Assembly (NCBI GenBank): GCA_006226775.1
Contig: SBGD01000014.1
Span: 1 to 64,000, forward strand
Origin: Paracoccaceae bacterium
GTDB lineage: Bacteria > Pseudomonadota > Alphaproteobacteria > Rhodobacterales > Rhodobacteraceae
Length of the DNA: 64,000 bases
Direction of reading: 5' to 3'
This document shows, piece by piece, positions 52,496 to 61,425 of this stretch. The translations under genes and the position numbers were made by a program. The first letter of the stretch is position 1; every line of letters starts with the position of its first letter. The notes below the pieces were generated by a model, which saw only the letters and a list, made by a program, of their open reading frames with translations, was not told the origin of the DNA and searched no databases.

Positions 52496-53515
52496 TCAGG
52501 CCTGCGCGTACATGCCTTCGTAGATCGGCTCCAGCGTTTCGTGATCGAACAGCGAGGAGACCGAGGTGCCGTTCCAGATGTTCAGGATCGCCTGGGCAAA
52601 GATCGGCGCGGTGGGCACGATGCGGATGTTCTTGGTCTTGCGCACCTCGTCGGTCGGCGCGATGGAATCGGTAATCACCAGCGATTTCATCACCGACTTG
52701 CTGATCCGCTCGACCGCAGGGCCCGACAGCACGCCGTGGGTGATGTAGGAATGCACCTCGGTCGCCCCGGCCTTGATCAGCACTTCCGCCGCCTTGCACA
52801 GGGTGCCCGCGGTGTCGCAGATGTCGTCGACGATGATGCACTTCTTGCCGCTCACGTCGCCGATCACCGTCATCTCGGCCACTTCGCCGGCCTTCTCGCG
52901 GCGCTTGTCGACGATCGACAGCGGCGCGTCGATCCGCTTGGCCAGTTCGCGGGCGCGGGCGACGCCGCCGACATCGGGCGAGACCACCATGATGTCCTTC
53001 ATCCGGCCCTTGAACTGGTGCTTGATGTCCAGCGCGAAGACCGGGCTGGCATAGAGGTTGTCGACCGGGATGTCGAAGAAGCCCTGGATCTGGGCGGCAT
53101 GCAGGTCCAGCGTCAGCACCCGCTCGATGCCCGCCTCGACGATCATGTTCGACACCAGCTTGGCCGAGATCGGCGTGCGCGCCTTGGAGCGGCGGTCCTG
53201 GCGGGCATAGCCGAAATAGGGGATCACCGCGGTGATCCGCGCCGCCGAGGACCGGCGCAGCGCGTCGGCCATGATCAGCAGTTCCATCAGGTTGTCATTG
53301 GCCGGGTTCGAGGTCGGCTGGATGATGAACATGTCCTCGCCGCGGACGTTCTCGAAGACCTCGACGAAGATCTCCTGGTCGTTGAAACGCTCGACCCGTG
53401 CATCGACCAGTCCGACGTTCATGCCACGGTGCATGGACATGCGCCGCGCGATCGAGCGCGCCAGCGGCAGGTTGGCATTGCCGGACATCAGTTTGGGTTC
53501 GAGGATCTGGGGCAT
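52496..53515 (-). CDS. prs: Ribose-phosphate pyrophosphokinase
   Basis: This 339-residue enzyme makes PRPP from ribose-5-phosphate and ATP, feeding purines, pyrimidines, His and Trp synthesis. Diagnostic motifs: [36 protein letters not shown] and the PRPP loop [14 protein letters not shown]. Length is slightly longer than the usual 315, as in alphaproteobacterial members. It converges with trpF across the terminator. Confidence 0.95.
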   Translation of the reverse strand: MPQILEPKLMSGNANLPLARSIARRMSMHRGMNVGLVDARVERFNDQEIFVEVFENVRGEDMFIIQPTSNPANDNLMELLIMADALRRSSAARITAVIPYFGYARQDRRSKARTPISAKLVSNMIVEAGIERVLTLDLHAAQIQGFFDIPVDNLYASPVFALDIKHQFKGRMKDIMVVSPDVGGVARARELAKRIDAPLSIVDKRREKAGEVAEMTVIGDVSGKKCIIVDDICDTAGTLCKAAEVLIKAGATEVHSYITHGVLSGPAVERISKSVMKSLVITDSIAPTDEVRKTKNIRIVPTAPIFAQAILNIWNGTSVSSLFDHETLEPIYEGMYAQA

Positions 53516-53614
53516 GAGGGGGTCCTGAGCGAAGACATGAAGGATTCGTTAAGTTGACTTCGCTTAGCACGCAGCTACCCTGCGCAAAAGAATACCGACG
53601 CGAGGGAACGGCGC

Positions 53615-54211
53615 ATGGGACAAATTGATTACTACTTCTCGACAATCTCGCCCTATACCTACCTCGCCGGCACGCGGCTGGAAGAGATCGCGGCGCGTCA
53701 CGGGGCGGAGATCGCCTACAAGCCCTTCGACATCGCCGCCTGTTTCGCCCGCACCGGCGGCCAGCCGCCCAAGGACCGCCACCCCAACCGGCAGGCCTAT
53801 CGCCTGCAGGACCTGGCGCGCCAGGCCCGCAAGCTGGACCTGCCGCTGACTGTCAAGCCCGCGCATTTCCCGACCAACCCGGCGCCCTCGTCCTATGCCT
53901 TCATCGCGGCGGCGCGGGCCGGGGGCGGCGATCCGGGCGCGCTGGCGCATGGGTTCACCCGCGCGGTCTGGGCCGAGGAGCGCGACATTGCCGAGGACGC
54001 GGTGATCCGCGACGTGCTGGAAGCGGCGGGCTTCGATCCGGCGCTGGCCGACAGCGGGTTGCTGGCGGGCGCCGAGACCTATTCCGCCAACCTCGAGGAG
54101 GCGGTCGAGCGCGGCGTCTTCGGCGCGCCCTTCTACATCGTCGGCGATCAGCGGTTCTGGGGACAGGATCGGCTGGCGGATCTCGAGCTGCACCTGGCGG
54201 GCAAGCTCTGA
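53615..54211 (+). CDS. DsbA-family 2-hydroxychromene-2-carboxylate isomerase-like protein
   Basis: This 198-residue thioredoxin-fold protein starts with IDYYFSTISPYTYLAG, the family form that has a serine (S-P-Y) where DsbA has CPHC. The C-terminal FGAPFYIVGDQRFWGQDRL is typical of the isomerase (HCCA isomerase/kappa-GST-like) group. It probably uses glutathione; the physiological substrate is unknown. It is divergent from prs and ends before a family A repeat. Confidence 0.82.
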   Translation: MGQIDYYFSTISPYTYLAGTRLEEIAARHGAEIAYKPFDIAACFARTGGQPPKDRHPNRQAYRLQDLARQARKLDLPLTVKPAHFPTNPAPSSYAFIAAARAGGGDPGALAHGFTRAVWAEERDIAEDAVIRDVLEAAGFDPALADSGLLAGAETYSANLEEAVERGVFGAPFYIVGDQRFWGQDRLADLELHLAGKL

Positions 54212-54249
54212 GTCACCTTCGGCAGCGCCACGACAGCCGCCGCGCGCGC

Positions 54250-54319
54250 CCGTCCCGGACTTGATCCGGGACCTCCTGGCAAACGCCGGCGATGAGGTCC
54301 CGGATCAAGTCCGGGACGG
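54250..54319. repeat. Long perfect inverted repeat, family A, between convergent genes
   Basis: Two 26-nt arms (54250-54275 and 54294-54319) are perfect complements around an 18-nt loop. The core GTCCCGGACTTGATCCGGGA differs from the 10867 copy by one base pair (CTTGATC for CCTGATC). It lies between the convergent isomerase and trcR genes, the same kind of position. Confidence 0.85.
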
Positions 54320-54367
54320 CGGGGCGCAGAGCAGTCCCCTATCCGCTCCGGGCCGATGCGGCGCCTT

Positions 54368-55123
54368 TCAGGGCTGTTCGTCTTCCTCGTCGTCGTCGCC
54401 CGAGGGCAGGTTGAAGAAGCTCTCGGCGTCGAGGATGTCTTCCTTCTTGTCGTCCTCGTCGTCGTCGCTGCCCGACAGCGAAAAGGTCTCGAGCCCCTCG
54501 ATGGCGGTGGGAATGCGCGGCTCGGCGGGCATGTCGAGGCTCTGTTCGGTCGAGAGCAGCTTGCGGCGCTCGTCGTCCGACATCGCCTCGCCGGCGGCGG
54601 CGCGCTTGGAGGCGGCCTTCTGGACCGCGGCGTCAAGCTCGGTCTGCTTGCACAGGCCCAGCGCCACCGGGTCGATCGGCTGCATGTTGGCGATGTTCCA
54701 GTGGGTGCGCTCGCGAATCGACTGGATCGTCGGCTTGGTGGTGCCCACCAGCCGGGCGATCTGGCTGTCGGCCAGCTCGGGGTGGAACTTCACCAGCCAG
54801 AGGATCGAGTTCGGCCGATCCTGGCGCTTGGACAGCGGTGTGTAGCGCGGCCCGCGGCGCTTTTCCTCGTCATGGGCGGCGGGGTTGAACTTGAGCTTCA
54901 GCCGGGCCATCGGGTCCTGCTCGGCGCGGTCGATGTCGGCCTGGGTCAGCTGGTTGTTGGCAACCGGGTCGAAGCCCTTGACGCCGGCGGCCACGTCGCC
55001 ATCGGCAATCCCCTGGATTTCCAGCTCGTGCATCCCGGTGAAATCCGCGACCTGCTTGAAGGTCAGCGTCGTGTTGTCCACCAGCCAGACAGCGGTTGCC
55101 TTGGGGTGCAGCAGTTTGGCCAT
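54368..55123 (-). CDS. trcR: Cell cycle transcriptional regulator TrcR (DUF1013)
   Basis: This 251-residue protein matches the DUF1013 family of alphaproteobacteria. The N-terminal half has two helix-turn-helix-like segments (LTFKQVADFTGMHELEIQGI and DSQIARLVGTTKPTIQSIRERTHW); the C-terminus is highly acidic (SGSDDDEDDKKEDILD). In Caulobacter the family was described as a cell-cycle regulator. AAGGAG lies 8 nt before ATG 55123. Confidence 0.88.
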   Translation of the reverse strand: MAKLLHPKATAVWLVDNTTLTFKQVADFTGMHELEIQGIADGDVAAGVKGFDPVANNQLTQADIDRAEQDPMARLKLKFNPAAHDEEKRRGPRYTPLSKRQDRPNSILWLVKFHPELADSQIARLVGTTKPTIQSIRERTHWNIANMQPIDPVALGLCKQTELDAAVQKAASKRAAAGEAMSDDERRKLLSTEQSLDMPAEPRIPTAIEGLETFSLSGSDDDEDDKKEDILDAESFFNLPSGDDDEEDEQP

Positions 55124-55194
55124 GGGTCGGTCTCCTTGGAACATATCTTTCCCGTCGCCTGGAAGGGCGGTCCCGGGGGCCGGGACGGTTTCCG

Positions 55195-55222
55195 TTGTCG
55201 GGGAACTGACGGGGTATATAGT
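55195..55222 (+). promoter_or_regulatory. Candidate promoter of the RNase T2 gene
   Basis: TTGTCG (55195-55200) and TATAGT (55217-55222) are spaced by 16 bp. The leader to the ATG is about 20 nt. Confidence 0.5.
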
Positions 55223-55249
55223 GGCGCCAAGGCCGAATTGGAAGTAAAA

Positions 55250-55885
55250 ATGCGTGTGATCGTGATCTGTGTGCTGCTCTGCCTGCCCGTTGCGGGCCGG
55301 GCGAAGGGCGAGAAATCGGGACACTTCGACTATTGGGTGATGGCGCTGTCCTGGTCGCCCAACTGGTGCGAGATCGAAGGCGATGCCCGCGGCGCCGAGC
55401 AATGCGCGGCGCGGCAGGATGTCGGCTGGGTGCTGCATGGGCTCTGGCCGCAATACCACCGTGGCTGGCCCTCCTTCTGCCCCACTCTCGAGCGTCCGCC
55501 GTCGCGCGTGATGACCGGGCAGATGGCCGATATCATGGGCTCGTCCGGGCTGGCCTGGTACCAGTGGAACAAGCACGGGGTCTGCTCGGGGCTGTCCGCG
55601 GCGGGCTATTTCCGGGCCGCGCGGCAGGCCTATGACAGCATCGCGCGGCCGGCGGTGTTCCGCAAGCTGGACAAGGTGGTGACATTGCCGGCCTCGGTGG
55701 TCGAGGCGGCGTTCCTGAAGGCCAATCCGGGGCTCGAGGCGGACATGATCACCATCACCTGCAAGGGCGGCCACATCCAGGAAGCGCGGATCTGCCTGTC
55801 GCTCGACCTGGAGCCGGTGCCCTGCGGGCGCGACGTGATCCGCGACTGCACGCTGAAGGACGCGCTTTTCACCCCGCTGCGGTGA
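55250..55885 (+). CDS. Secreted ribonuclease T2
   Basis: This 211-residue enzyme has a short signal peptide (MRVIVICVLLCLPVAGRAKG). The two active-site motifs CAS I (VLHGLWPQ) and CAS II (WNKHGVCSG) are intact, so it should cleave single-stranded RNA in the periplasm or outside. Six or more cysteines suggest disulfides. GGAAG lies 8 nt before ATG 55250. It is divergent from trcR. Confidence 0.9.
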   Translation: MRVIVICVLLCLPVAGRAKGEKSGHFDYWVMALSWSPNWCEIEGDARGAEQCAARQDVGWVLHGLWPQYHRGWPSFCPTLERPPSRVMTGQMADIMGSSGLAWYQWNKHGVCSGLSAAGYFRAARQAYDSIARPAVFRKLDKVVTLPASVVEAAFLKANPGLEADMITITCKGGHIQEARICLSLDLEPVPCGRDVIRDCTLKDALFTPLR

Positions 55886-56061
55886 GGCGCGCCGCGCTGG
55901 AAAGGGGGCAGGTCGGGGATTCCATACCGTATGGTTTCCCGGACTTATGCCGAGCGGGCAAGATGTCGCATGATCCCTGCATGGGCATCGCGCCAAGATC
56001 TCCCCGGACCCGGTCCGATTGAAGCGGTCGCGCGGGGTGCCCTCCAACATCGAGGTGATCC

Positions 56062-56679
56062 ATGCGACATATTTTCAGCACCAGGAAGGCAGCCGAGCGC
56101 AAGGCGCGCCTGGCCGTCGAACGCAAATTGCTTTCCGAAGATTTTCCCGGCCTGCGCCCCCTGAACGGCGATATCGTGCGACACAGCGAAAGCTGGGTCC
56201 GGATGTGGGTCGACAATTCCTGGGCGGTCCGCTCGCGCTGCGGCAGGATGTATGCCCGCCGGGGCATGACCGACGATGGCCAGCTGATCTGGCTGGTCCG
56301 GCATGTCGACCGCAAACTGGCCTATCATACCGTGGGCCATACCCCCGACATGGCCTTTCGCCGCGCCCAGGAGGGCTGGCAGCGCTGCGACGCGATGAAG
56401 GCGCATCGGCGCGAGGCGCGCGGGCTGATCCGCGACCTGCTCCTCGGGCGCGCGCGCTTCGACGTCAGCGTCGTCGATGCCGCCGAGGCGCCGCTCTCGC
56501 CGGTCGAGGTGCGCGGGTTCCTGGCGCGCATGAAGATTGACCGGAAGTACCGGATCTCCGGGCGCATGGCGGCGCTGATGGCGCTGATCGAGCCGCAGAT
56601 GGGCCTGATCATCTGGATCGCCCACCAGCGCCGCGCCCGCCGCCCGGCGACAGCCGCGCCGCGGGCGGCGCTGGCCTGA
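56062..56679 (+). CDS. Hypothetical protein (205 aa)
   Basis: I do not recognise this protein. It is basic, Arg-rich and has no signal peptide. The core (ESWVRMWVDNSWAVRSRCGR; IWLVRHVDRKLAYHTVGHTP) has several Trp and His residues, and a weakly hydrophobic helix lies near the C-terminus (ALMALIEPQMGLIIWIAHQ). Codon use matches neighbours. A very small open frame with a hydrophobic helix begins 2 nt after its stop. Confidence 0.5.
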   Translation: MRHIFSTRKAAERKARLAVERKLLSEDFPGLRPLNGDIVRHSESWVRMWVDNSWAVRSRCGRMYARRGMTDDGQLIWLVRHVDRKLAYHTVGHTPDMAFRRAQEGWQRCDAMKAHRREARGLIRDLLLGRARFDVSVVDAAEAPLSPVEVRGFLARMKIDRKYRISGRMAALMALIEPQMGLIIWIAHQRRARRPATAAPRAALA

Positions 56680-56681
56680 AG

Positions 56682-56792
56682 ATGCGCCTGCGCGCCAAGC
56701 TGCCGGCGCTGCGCCAGGCCCTGATCCTGGTCTCGGCGCTGCGCGGGCTCACCGTGGTGATCTGGGCCGACCAGGCGCTGCGCTGGATCTGA
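56682..56792 (+). CDS. Possible 36-residue hydrophobic peptide
   Basis: The frame starts with ATG 56682, 2 nt after the stop of the hypothetical gene, and ends 3 nt before the end of the convergent oxidoreductase gene. The product would be basic at the N-terminus, MRLRAKLPALRQ, with a membrane-like middle, ALILVSALRGLTVVIWA. The ribosome-binding site is weak (GAAG). It may be a small membrane protein or chance. Confidence 0.25.
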   Translation: MRLRAKLPALRQALILVSALRGLTVVIWADQALRWI

Positions 56793-56795
56793 GGC

Positions 56796-57782
56796 TCAGC
56801 CGCCGACCCTGAGGACGATCTTGCCGATATGGTCGCCCGCCTCCATCCGCGCATGGGCCTGCGCGGCCTCGGCCAGGGGGAACTCGCTGTCCATCACCGG
56901 GCCGATTCGCCCGGCATCGAGCAGCGGCCAGACGTGTTCGCGCAGGCTTTCGGCGATTCGCGCCTTGGCGAGGTCGGATTGCGGCCGCAGGGTCGAGCCG
57001 GTGAAGGTCAGCCGCCGCGACATCAGCGGGGCAAAGTTCACCGCGGCCTTCGGCCCTTGCAGAAAGGCGATCTGCACCAGCCGCCCGTCATCGGCCAGGG
57101 TCCGGAGGTTGCGCACGATATAGTCGCCGCCCACCATGTCGAGGATCAGGTCGGCGCCGCCCTCGGCGCGCAGCACCTCGACGAAATCCTCCTCGCGGTA
57201 GTTGATCGCACGCTCGGCGCCGAGATCGGTGCAGGTCTTGCATTTCTCGGGCGAGCCTGCGGTGGCAAAGACCCGTGCGCCGAAATGATGCGCCAGCTGG
57301 ATCGCGGTGGTGCCGATCCCGGACGAGCCGCCATGCAGCAGGAACCGCTCTCCGGCCTGCAATCCGCCGCGCTGGAAGACGTTGGACCAGACGGTGAAAT
57401 AGGTCTCGGGCAGGCAGGCGGCTTCCTTCATCCCCATGCCCGCAGGCACCGGCAGGCAATGCGCCGCCGGGGTGGCGACGTAGTCCGCATAGCCGCCGCC
57501 GGGCAGGAGCGCGCAGACCGTGTCGCCCACGGCCCAGGTGCTGACGTTGGCGCCGATCGCCACGATCTCGCCCGAGGCTTCCAGCCCGGGCAGGTCGGAG
57601 GCGGTGGGCGGCGGCGCGTAGCTGCCCGCGCGTTGCAGCGCATCGGGGCGGTTCACCCCGGCCCAGGCGACGCGGATCACCACCTCCGCCGGGCCCGGTT
57701 CGGGCACCGGGCGTTCGGTCACTTGCAGCACATCCGGCCCGCCGGGGGCGGTGATCTCAACCGCCTGCATGGTCTTGGTCAT
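56796..57782 (-). CDS. NAD(P)H quinone oxidoreductase (zinc-free MDR family)
   Basis: This 328-residue protein belongs to the quinone oxidoreductase/PIG3 branch of the medium-chain dehydrogenases. It has GVNRPDALQRAGSYAPP and the cofactor loop GGSSGIGTTAIQLAHHFG; the zinc-binding residues of alcohol dehydrogenases are absent. It probably reduces quinones or enones with NADPH. It lies 10 nt after the COQ9 gene on the same strand, which suggests a link to quinone metabolism. Confidence 0.85.
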   Translation of the reverse strand: MTKTMQAVEITAPGGPDVLQVTERPVPEPGPAEVVIRVAWAGVNRPDALQRAGSYAPPPTASDLPGLEASGEIVAIGANVSTWAVGDTVCALLPGGGYADYVATPAAHCLPVPAGMGMKEAACLPETYFTVWSNVFQRGGLQAGERFLLHGGSSGIGTTAIQLAHHFGARVFATAGSPEKCKTCTDLGAERAINYREEDFVEVLRAEGGADLILDMVGGDYIVRNLRTLADDGRLVQIAFLQGPKAAVNFAPLMSRRLTFTGSTLRPQSDLAKARIAESLREHVWPLLDAGRIGPVMDSEFPLAEAAQAHARMEAGDHIGKIVLRVGG

Positions 57783-57792
57783 GGAATATCCT

Positions 57793-58479
57793 TCAGTTTT
57801 CAGTGTCTTGTGCGCGCAACTGGCCGGGCAGGTCGTCGCGTTTGCGCGGCGCCCGGATCTGCGACAGCAGCGCATTCGGCCCGGCCATCAGCTTTGACAG
57901 GACCGGGTTCTCGCGCACCTGGGCCTTGGCCTTCTCGATCTGCATCACGTTGTCGATGCGCCGGTCGAGGAAGTCCCAGGTCGCCTGGCTGCCCGGCGTC
58001 TCGTCGCCCAGCCAGTAGAGCACCGTCGCGCCGTAGACCGCGCTCAGCGTGGCGCGTTTGGTGTACCAGTTCACGTCGTCCGAGGTATCGCCCAGCGTGC
58101 TCCAGATCGCATCGCAGGTGTCCCAGATGGCGCGCGCGCCATCGGCGGCGTGATGCGGCAGGGAAAACAGCGTGGTGCCGCGGCGCACCGCTTCCTTGTC
58201 CTCCACCGCCTCGAGCCGGGCCCGCACGGCAAAGGCGATCCGGTCGCGAAACCGCATCCCGCCAAGATCGGCGGCCTGGAGCCGTTTGACCATGGCGGCA
58301 TCGCCGCGCTTGTGAAAGGCCAGCGCCAGGTCCACCGCGCCGCGCGGACAGAGCGCGCGGGCCACGGTCTCGTTGACGCCGCTTTCGGAAACCGCGGCGC
58401 GAAAGGTCGCGTCGCTCCAGCCATCGAAGGCCACGTGGGCCAAAGCCGCGTCGAGCAATTGCGCCTTGGGGTCGGTCAT
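57793..58479 (-). CDS. COQ9 family protein
   Basis: This 228-residue protein matches the COQ9 family, required for ubiquinone synthesis in eukaryotes and common in alphaproteobacteria. The N-terminal TetR-like helices (LLDAALAHVAFDGWSDATF) and the lipid-binding core TKRATLSAVYGATVLYWLGD are present. It is the first gene of a two-gene unit with the quinone oxidoreductase, and diverges from rpsU. Confidence 0.88.
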   Translation of the reverse strand: MTDPKAQLLDAALAHVAFDGWSDATFRAAVSESGVNETVARALCPRGAVDLALAFHKRGDAAMVKRLQAADLGGMRFRDRIAFAVRARLEAVEDKEAVRRGTTLFSLPHHAADGARAIWDTCDAIWSTLGDTSDDVNWYTKRATLSAVYGATVLYWLGDETPGSQATWDFLDRRIDNVMQIEKAKAQVRENPVLSKLMAGPNALLSQIRAPRKRDDLPGQLRAQDTEN

Positions 58480-58511
58480 GTCACATCCCTCCTGAGGGGT
58501 TGGGCGGATAC

Positions 58512-58540
58512 TGGACAAATAGCCCGGCACTTGCTATATG
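58512..58540 (+). promoter_or_regulatory. Sigma-70-type promoter of rpsU
   Basis: TGGACA (58512-58517) and TATATG (58535-58540) are spaced by 17 bp. The rpsU ATG is 52 nt after the -10 box. Confidence 0.6.
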
Positions 58541-58578
58541 GCCACCTCCTGCAAATCCTTGCAACTCAACTTAGAAAG

Positions 58579-58592
58579 GTGGTGAAAACCAC
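58579..58592 (+). promoter_or_regulatory. Hairpin over the rpsU ribosome-binding site
   Basis: GTGGT-GAAA-ACCAC forms a 5-bp stem with a GNRA tetraloop ending one base before the ATG. The stem overlaps the 3' part of the Shine-Dalgarno sequence AAAGGTGG (58575-58582). It could limit initiation until melted or bound by a protein such as S21 itself. Confidence 0.5.
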
Positions 58593-58799
58593 ATGCAGGT
58601 TAGTGTTCGCGACAACAATGTCGATCAGGCGCTTCGTGCCCTGAAGAAAAAGCTGCAACGTGAAGGCGTCTTCCGCGAAATGAAGCTCAAGCAACATTTC
58701 GAGAAGCCGTCCGAGAAGAAAGCGCGCGAGAAAGCTGAAGCGATCCGCCGTGCTCGTAAACTGGCACGCAAGAAAGCCCAGCGCGAAGGGATGCTCTGA
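58593..58799 (+). CDS. rpsU: 30S ribosomal protein S21
   Basis: This 68-residue basic ribosomal protein binds near the anti-Shine-Dalgarno end of 16S rRNA and influences initiation. [20 protein letters not shown] and [16 protein letters not shown] are diagnostic. The gene stands alone with its own promoter, a leader hairpin and a terminator. Confidence 0.97.
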   Translation: MQVSVRDNNVDQALRALKKKLQREGVFREMKLKQHFEKPSEKKAREKAEAIRRARKLARKKAQREGML

Positions 58800-58835
58800 G
58801 CACCCTTTCCGGCTTTGGACACGAAAGATCAGACG

Positions 58836-58870
58836 ACCCCCGGGCCTTGCTTCGGGGGTTTGTCGTTTTT
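58836..58870 (+). terminator. Rho-independent terminator of rpsU
   Basis: ACCCCCG (58836-58842) pairs with CGGGGGT (58853-58859), followed by TTGTCGTTTTT. It lies 36 nt after the rpsU stop. Confidence 0.75.
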
Positions 58871-58913
58871 GGGGGTGGGCTAAACCCCCAGCGCGTTAAT
58901 AGCGGCAAAGCCG

Positions 58914-59052
58914 CCGCGCATCGCCGGGCCGCCCCCACGGCACGGCGATTTGTCTGCCGCCTGCGCTCCGCTCGGAGCTTCTTCGGATGTGGCTGGTATA
59001 AAGCGCTTTGCATTTACGTCGGATCGCCGCACCGCGGCCCGACGATGCGCGG
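58914..59052. repeat. Distant inverted repeat pair between rpsU and yaiI
   Basis: CCGCGCATCGCCGGGCCGC (58914-58932) and its near complement GCGGCCCGACGATGCGCGG (59034-59052) match at 18 of 19 positions, 101 bp apart. The DNA between shows no gene. A long-range hairpin or a small mobile remnant are both possible. Confidence 0.4.
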
Positions 59053-59096
59053 CTTGCGCTTGGCACATACGGCACTCCAGGTGAAAGGGCGCACCC

Positions 59097-59546
59097 CTAC
59101 GCCGTTTTCGCCATCCGCAACGCCCGCTCCAGCGCATCGAGAAACCGCGAGCGATCCGCCCGGGTGAACCCCTTGCCGCCACCCTGGCGGAACGGATCGG
59201 CGGCGCGCAGGTCGGCCATCAGGTCGCGCATCGCCAGTTGCTGGCCGATATTGGCCTCAGTGAAGGCCTCGCCGGTGTGGCGCAGCACCTGTGCCCCCGC
59301 CGCCACGCATTTCGCCGCCAGCGGGATGTCGCCGGTCACCACCACGTCGCCCGGACCCGCGCGCTCGGCAATCCAGATGTCGGCCAGATCCGGGCCGTCG
59401 GGCACGATCACCACCTCGACCAGCGGATTGGCCGACAGCCGCAGCCCGCCGTTCGACACCAGGTACATCTGCACCCGGTGCCGCGTCGCGACCTTTTCCG
59501 CCTCGGATTTCACCGGGCAGGCATCGGCGTCGATGTAGAGCGCCAC
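59097..59546 (-). CDS. YaiI/YqxD family (DUF188) protein
   Basis: This 149-residue protein has the PIN-like nuclease-fold signature [18 protein letters not shown] and [32 protein letters not shown] completes the acidic site. It may be a nuclease, but this is not shown for the family. The start is GTG 59546, 4 nt after the fghA stop, because family members begin at this point; the frame is open further back into fghA. Confidence 0.82.
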   Translation of the reverse strand: MALYIDADACPVKSEAEKVATRHRVQMYLVSNGGLRLSANPLVEVVIVPDGPDLADIWIAERAGPGDVVVTGDIPLAAKCVAAGAQVLRHTGEAFTEANIGQQLAMRDLMADLRAADPFRQGGGKGFTRADRSRFLDALERALRMAKTA

Positions 59547-59550
59547 CGCG

Positions 59551-60378
59551 TCAGCCCCAGAGCGCCTCGGCGTGAAAGGCGACATGGTCCTCCATGAAGG
59601 TGGAGACGAAGAAATAGCTGTGGTCATAGCCTTTCTGCATCCGCAGGGTATGGGCCACGCGTTTCTCGGCCATCGCCTTGGCCAGCGCCTCGGTCTTCAG
59701 CAGGTCGCCGAACTGGTCGTCGGTGCCGGTATCGATCAGCACCGGCACGTCGATCCCGTCGACTCGCATCAGGCAGGAGGCGTCGTGATCCTCCCAATCG
59801 GCATTCTCGCCGAGGTAGGCGGTGAACTGCTTGCGGCCCCAGTCGCTGTCCGAAGGATTGCAGATCGGCGAGAAGGCCGAGACGCTGCTGAACCGCCCCG
59901 GCGCCTTCATCGCAAGGGTCAGCGCGCCGTGCCCGCCCATGGAATGGCCGGTGATCGATTGCAGCTCTTCCTCCAGCGGGAAGTTGTTGAACAGCACCCG
60001 GGGCAATTCGTCGAGAATGTAGCTCTGCATCCGGAAGTTGGGCGCCCAGGGCTCCTCGGTGGCATCGACGTAGAACCCGGCGCCCTGGCCCAGGTCATAG
60101 GCCTCGTCGTCGGCCACCCCTTCGCCGCGCGGCGAGGTGTCGGGAAAGACCATTGCGACGCCATAATCGGCGCACCAGCCCTGGGCGGCGGCCTTGGTCA
60201 TGGCGTTTTCATGGGTGCAGGTCAGCCCGGCAAGGAACCAGATCAGCGGCACCGGCCCGTCCGCGGCCTGCGGCGGCAGGTAGAGCCCGAAGGTCATGTT
60301 GCAGTCGCAGACCCGTGACGGATGGCTGGCCACGATCTGGCGGCCGCCGAAGGCGCGATTTTCCGATATGATGTTCAT
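59551..60378 (-). CDS. fghA: S-formylglutathione hydrolase
   Basis: This 275-residue alpha/beta hydrolase (esterase D family) splits S-formylglutathione to formate and glutathione in formaldehyde detoxification. The nucleophile is the Ser of GHSMGGHGA; the Asp (DQFGDLL region) and the His (YDHSYFF) complete the triad. AAGGAG lies 8 nt before ATG 60378. The usual partner, a class III alcohol dehydrogenase, is not in the window. Confidence 0.9.
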   Translation of the reverse strand: MNIISENRAFGGRQIVASHPSRVCDCNMTFGLYLPPQAADGPVPLIWFLAGLTCTHENAMTKAAAQGWCADYGVAMVFPDTSPRGEGVADDEAYDLGQGAGFYVDATEEPWAPNFRMQSYILDELPRVLFNNFPLEEELQSITGHSMGGHGALTLAMKAPGRFSSVSAFSPICNPSDSDWGRKQFTAYLGENADWEDHDASCLMRVDGIDVPVLIDTGTDDQFGDLLKTEALAKAMAEKRVAHTLRMQKGYDHSYFFVSTFMEDHVAFHAEALWG

Positions 60379-60435
60379 GATGACTCCTTGCGACATGCGT
60401 GTTGCGGGCCAGAAGAGGCCCTGCGCCGCCCGAGG

Positions 60436-61365
60436 TCAAGCGCCCGAGATCCAGGCGATGACCCAAGGCAGGGTCAGGATCGAGGCAGCGGTCGAGAACA
60501 GGATTGCCGCCGAGACCCGGTGCGGCGCGACGCCGTAATGCTGGGCAAGGATATAGACATTGCCCGCCACCGGCAATGCCGCCGCCGAGACGATGACCGT
60601 GGCGGTGAAGGGATCGACCGGAAACAGCACCAGCGCGGCAAAGGCCACCGCCGCGGGATGCAGCACCAGCTTGCAGAAGGTGAGCCAGCCCGCGACGCTC
60701 ACCCGTTCGGCCGATTTCGACGCCAGCGAGGCGCCGATGGCAAACAGCGCGCCCGGCGTGGCCGCGCCGCCCAGGATCACCACGAATTCATTGACCGGCT
60801 CGGGCAGCGGCACACCGGTCGCGGCCCAGGCCAGGCCCAGCACCATCGACACGATCATCGGGTTCTTGAGCAGGCCAAGCCCCACGGTGCGCAGCACGCC
60901 GAGGCGCATCCGCCCGTCGCGCGCGCCGGTGATCAGGATCACGATCAGCGAGGAAAAGACGATCAGGTCCACCGCCAGCACCAGCATGACCGGGCCGATC
61001 GCCGCCGCGCCGAACAGCAGGACGAACATCGGCACGCCGAGAAAGCCGGTATTGCCGATCACCGCGCATTGCGCCTCGACCGCGGTTTCCTCGATGCCGA
61101 TGCCGCGGAGCAGGCCGACCGCGGTGGCGACGACATAGATCGCCGTGGTGCCGGTAAGATAGGCCAGCACCAGCTGGAGGTTCCAGATCTCGCCAAGCGA
61201 CAGGTTGGCCGAAAACCGGAACAGCATCGCCGAGAGCGCGAAGTAGAAGACGAACTTGGTCAGATAGGCCGTGGCCTCCTGGGAAAAGAACCTCTGTCGC
61301 CCGGCAATATAGCCCAGGGCGATGATCGCGAAGAACGGCAGGGTCTTGAGAAAGATGGCCAGCAT
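60436..61365 (-). CDS. AEC family transporter (auxin efflux carrier-like)
   Basis: This 309-residue protein has about ten membrane helices in two five-helix halves, as in AEC (malonate/auxin carrier) transporters. Typical segments are GNTGFLGVPMFVLLFG and LKNPMIVSMVLGL, followed by PGALFAIGASLA. The substrate is unknown. ATG 61365 is preferred to the TTG two codons earlier. It is on the same strand as fghA, 57 nt upstream of it. Confidence 0.82.
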   Translation of the reverse strand: MLAIFLKTLPFFAIIALGYIAGRQRFFSQEATAYLTKFVFYFALSAMLFRFSANLSLGEIWNLQLVLAYLTGTTAIYVVATAVGLLRGIGIEETAVEAQCAVIGNTGFLGVPMFVLLFGAAAIGPVMLVLAVDLIVFSSLIVILITGARDGRMRLGVLRTVGLGLLKNPMIVSMVLGLAWAATGVPLPEPVNEFVVILGGAATPGALFAIGASLASKSAERVSVAGWLTFCKLVLHPAAVAFAALVLFPVDPFTATVIVSAAALPVAGNVYILAQHYGVAPHRVSAAILFSTAASILTLPWVIAWISGA

Positions 61366-61425
61366 CCGCAACCGATAGCATCCTGCGGCCCGGGGTCAAT
61401 TCCAACCGGCCCCCGGCCCGCGGCT

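Noticed and set aside
58880-59182. Possible 100-residue minus-strand gene between rpsU and the YaiI gene
   Set aside because: No ribosome-binding site, no recognisable motif, and it overlaps the end of the YaiI gene; the inverted repeat explains the composition.
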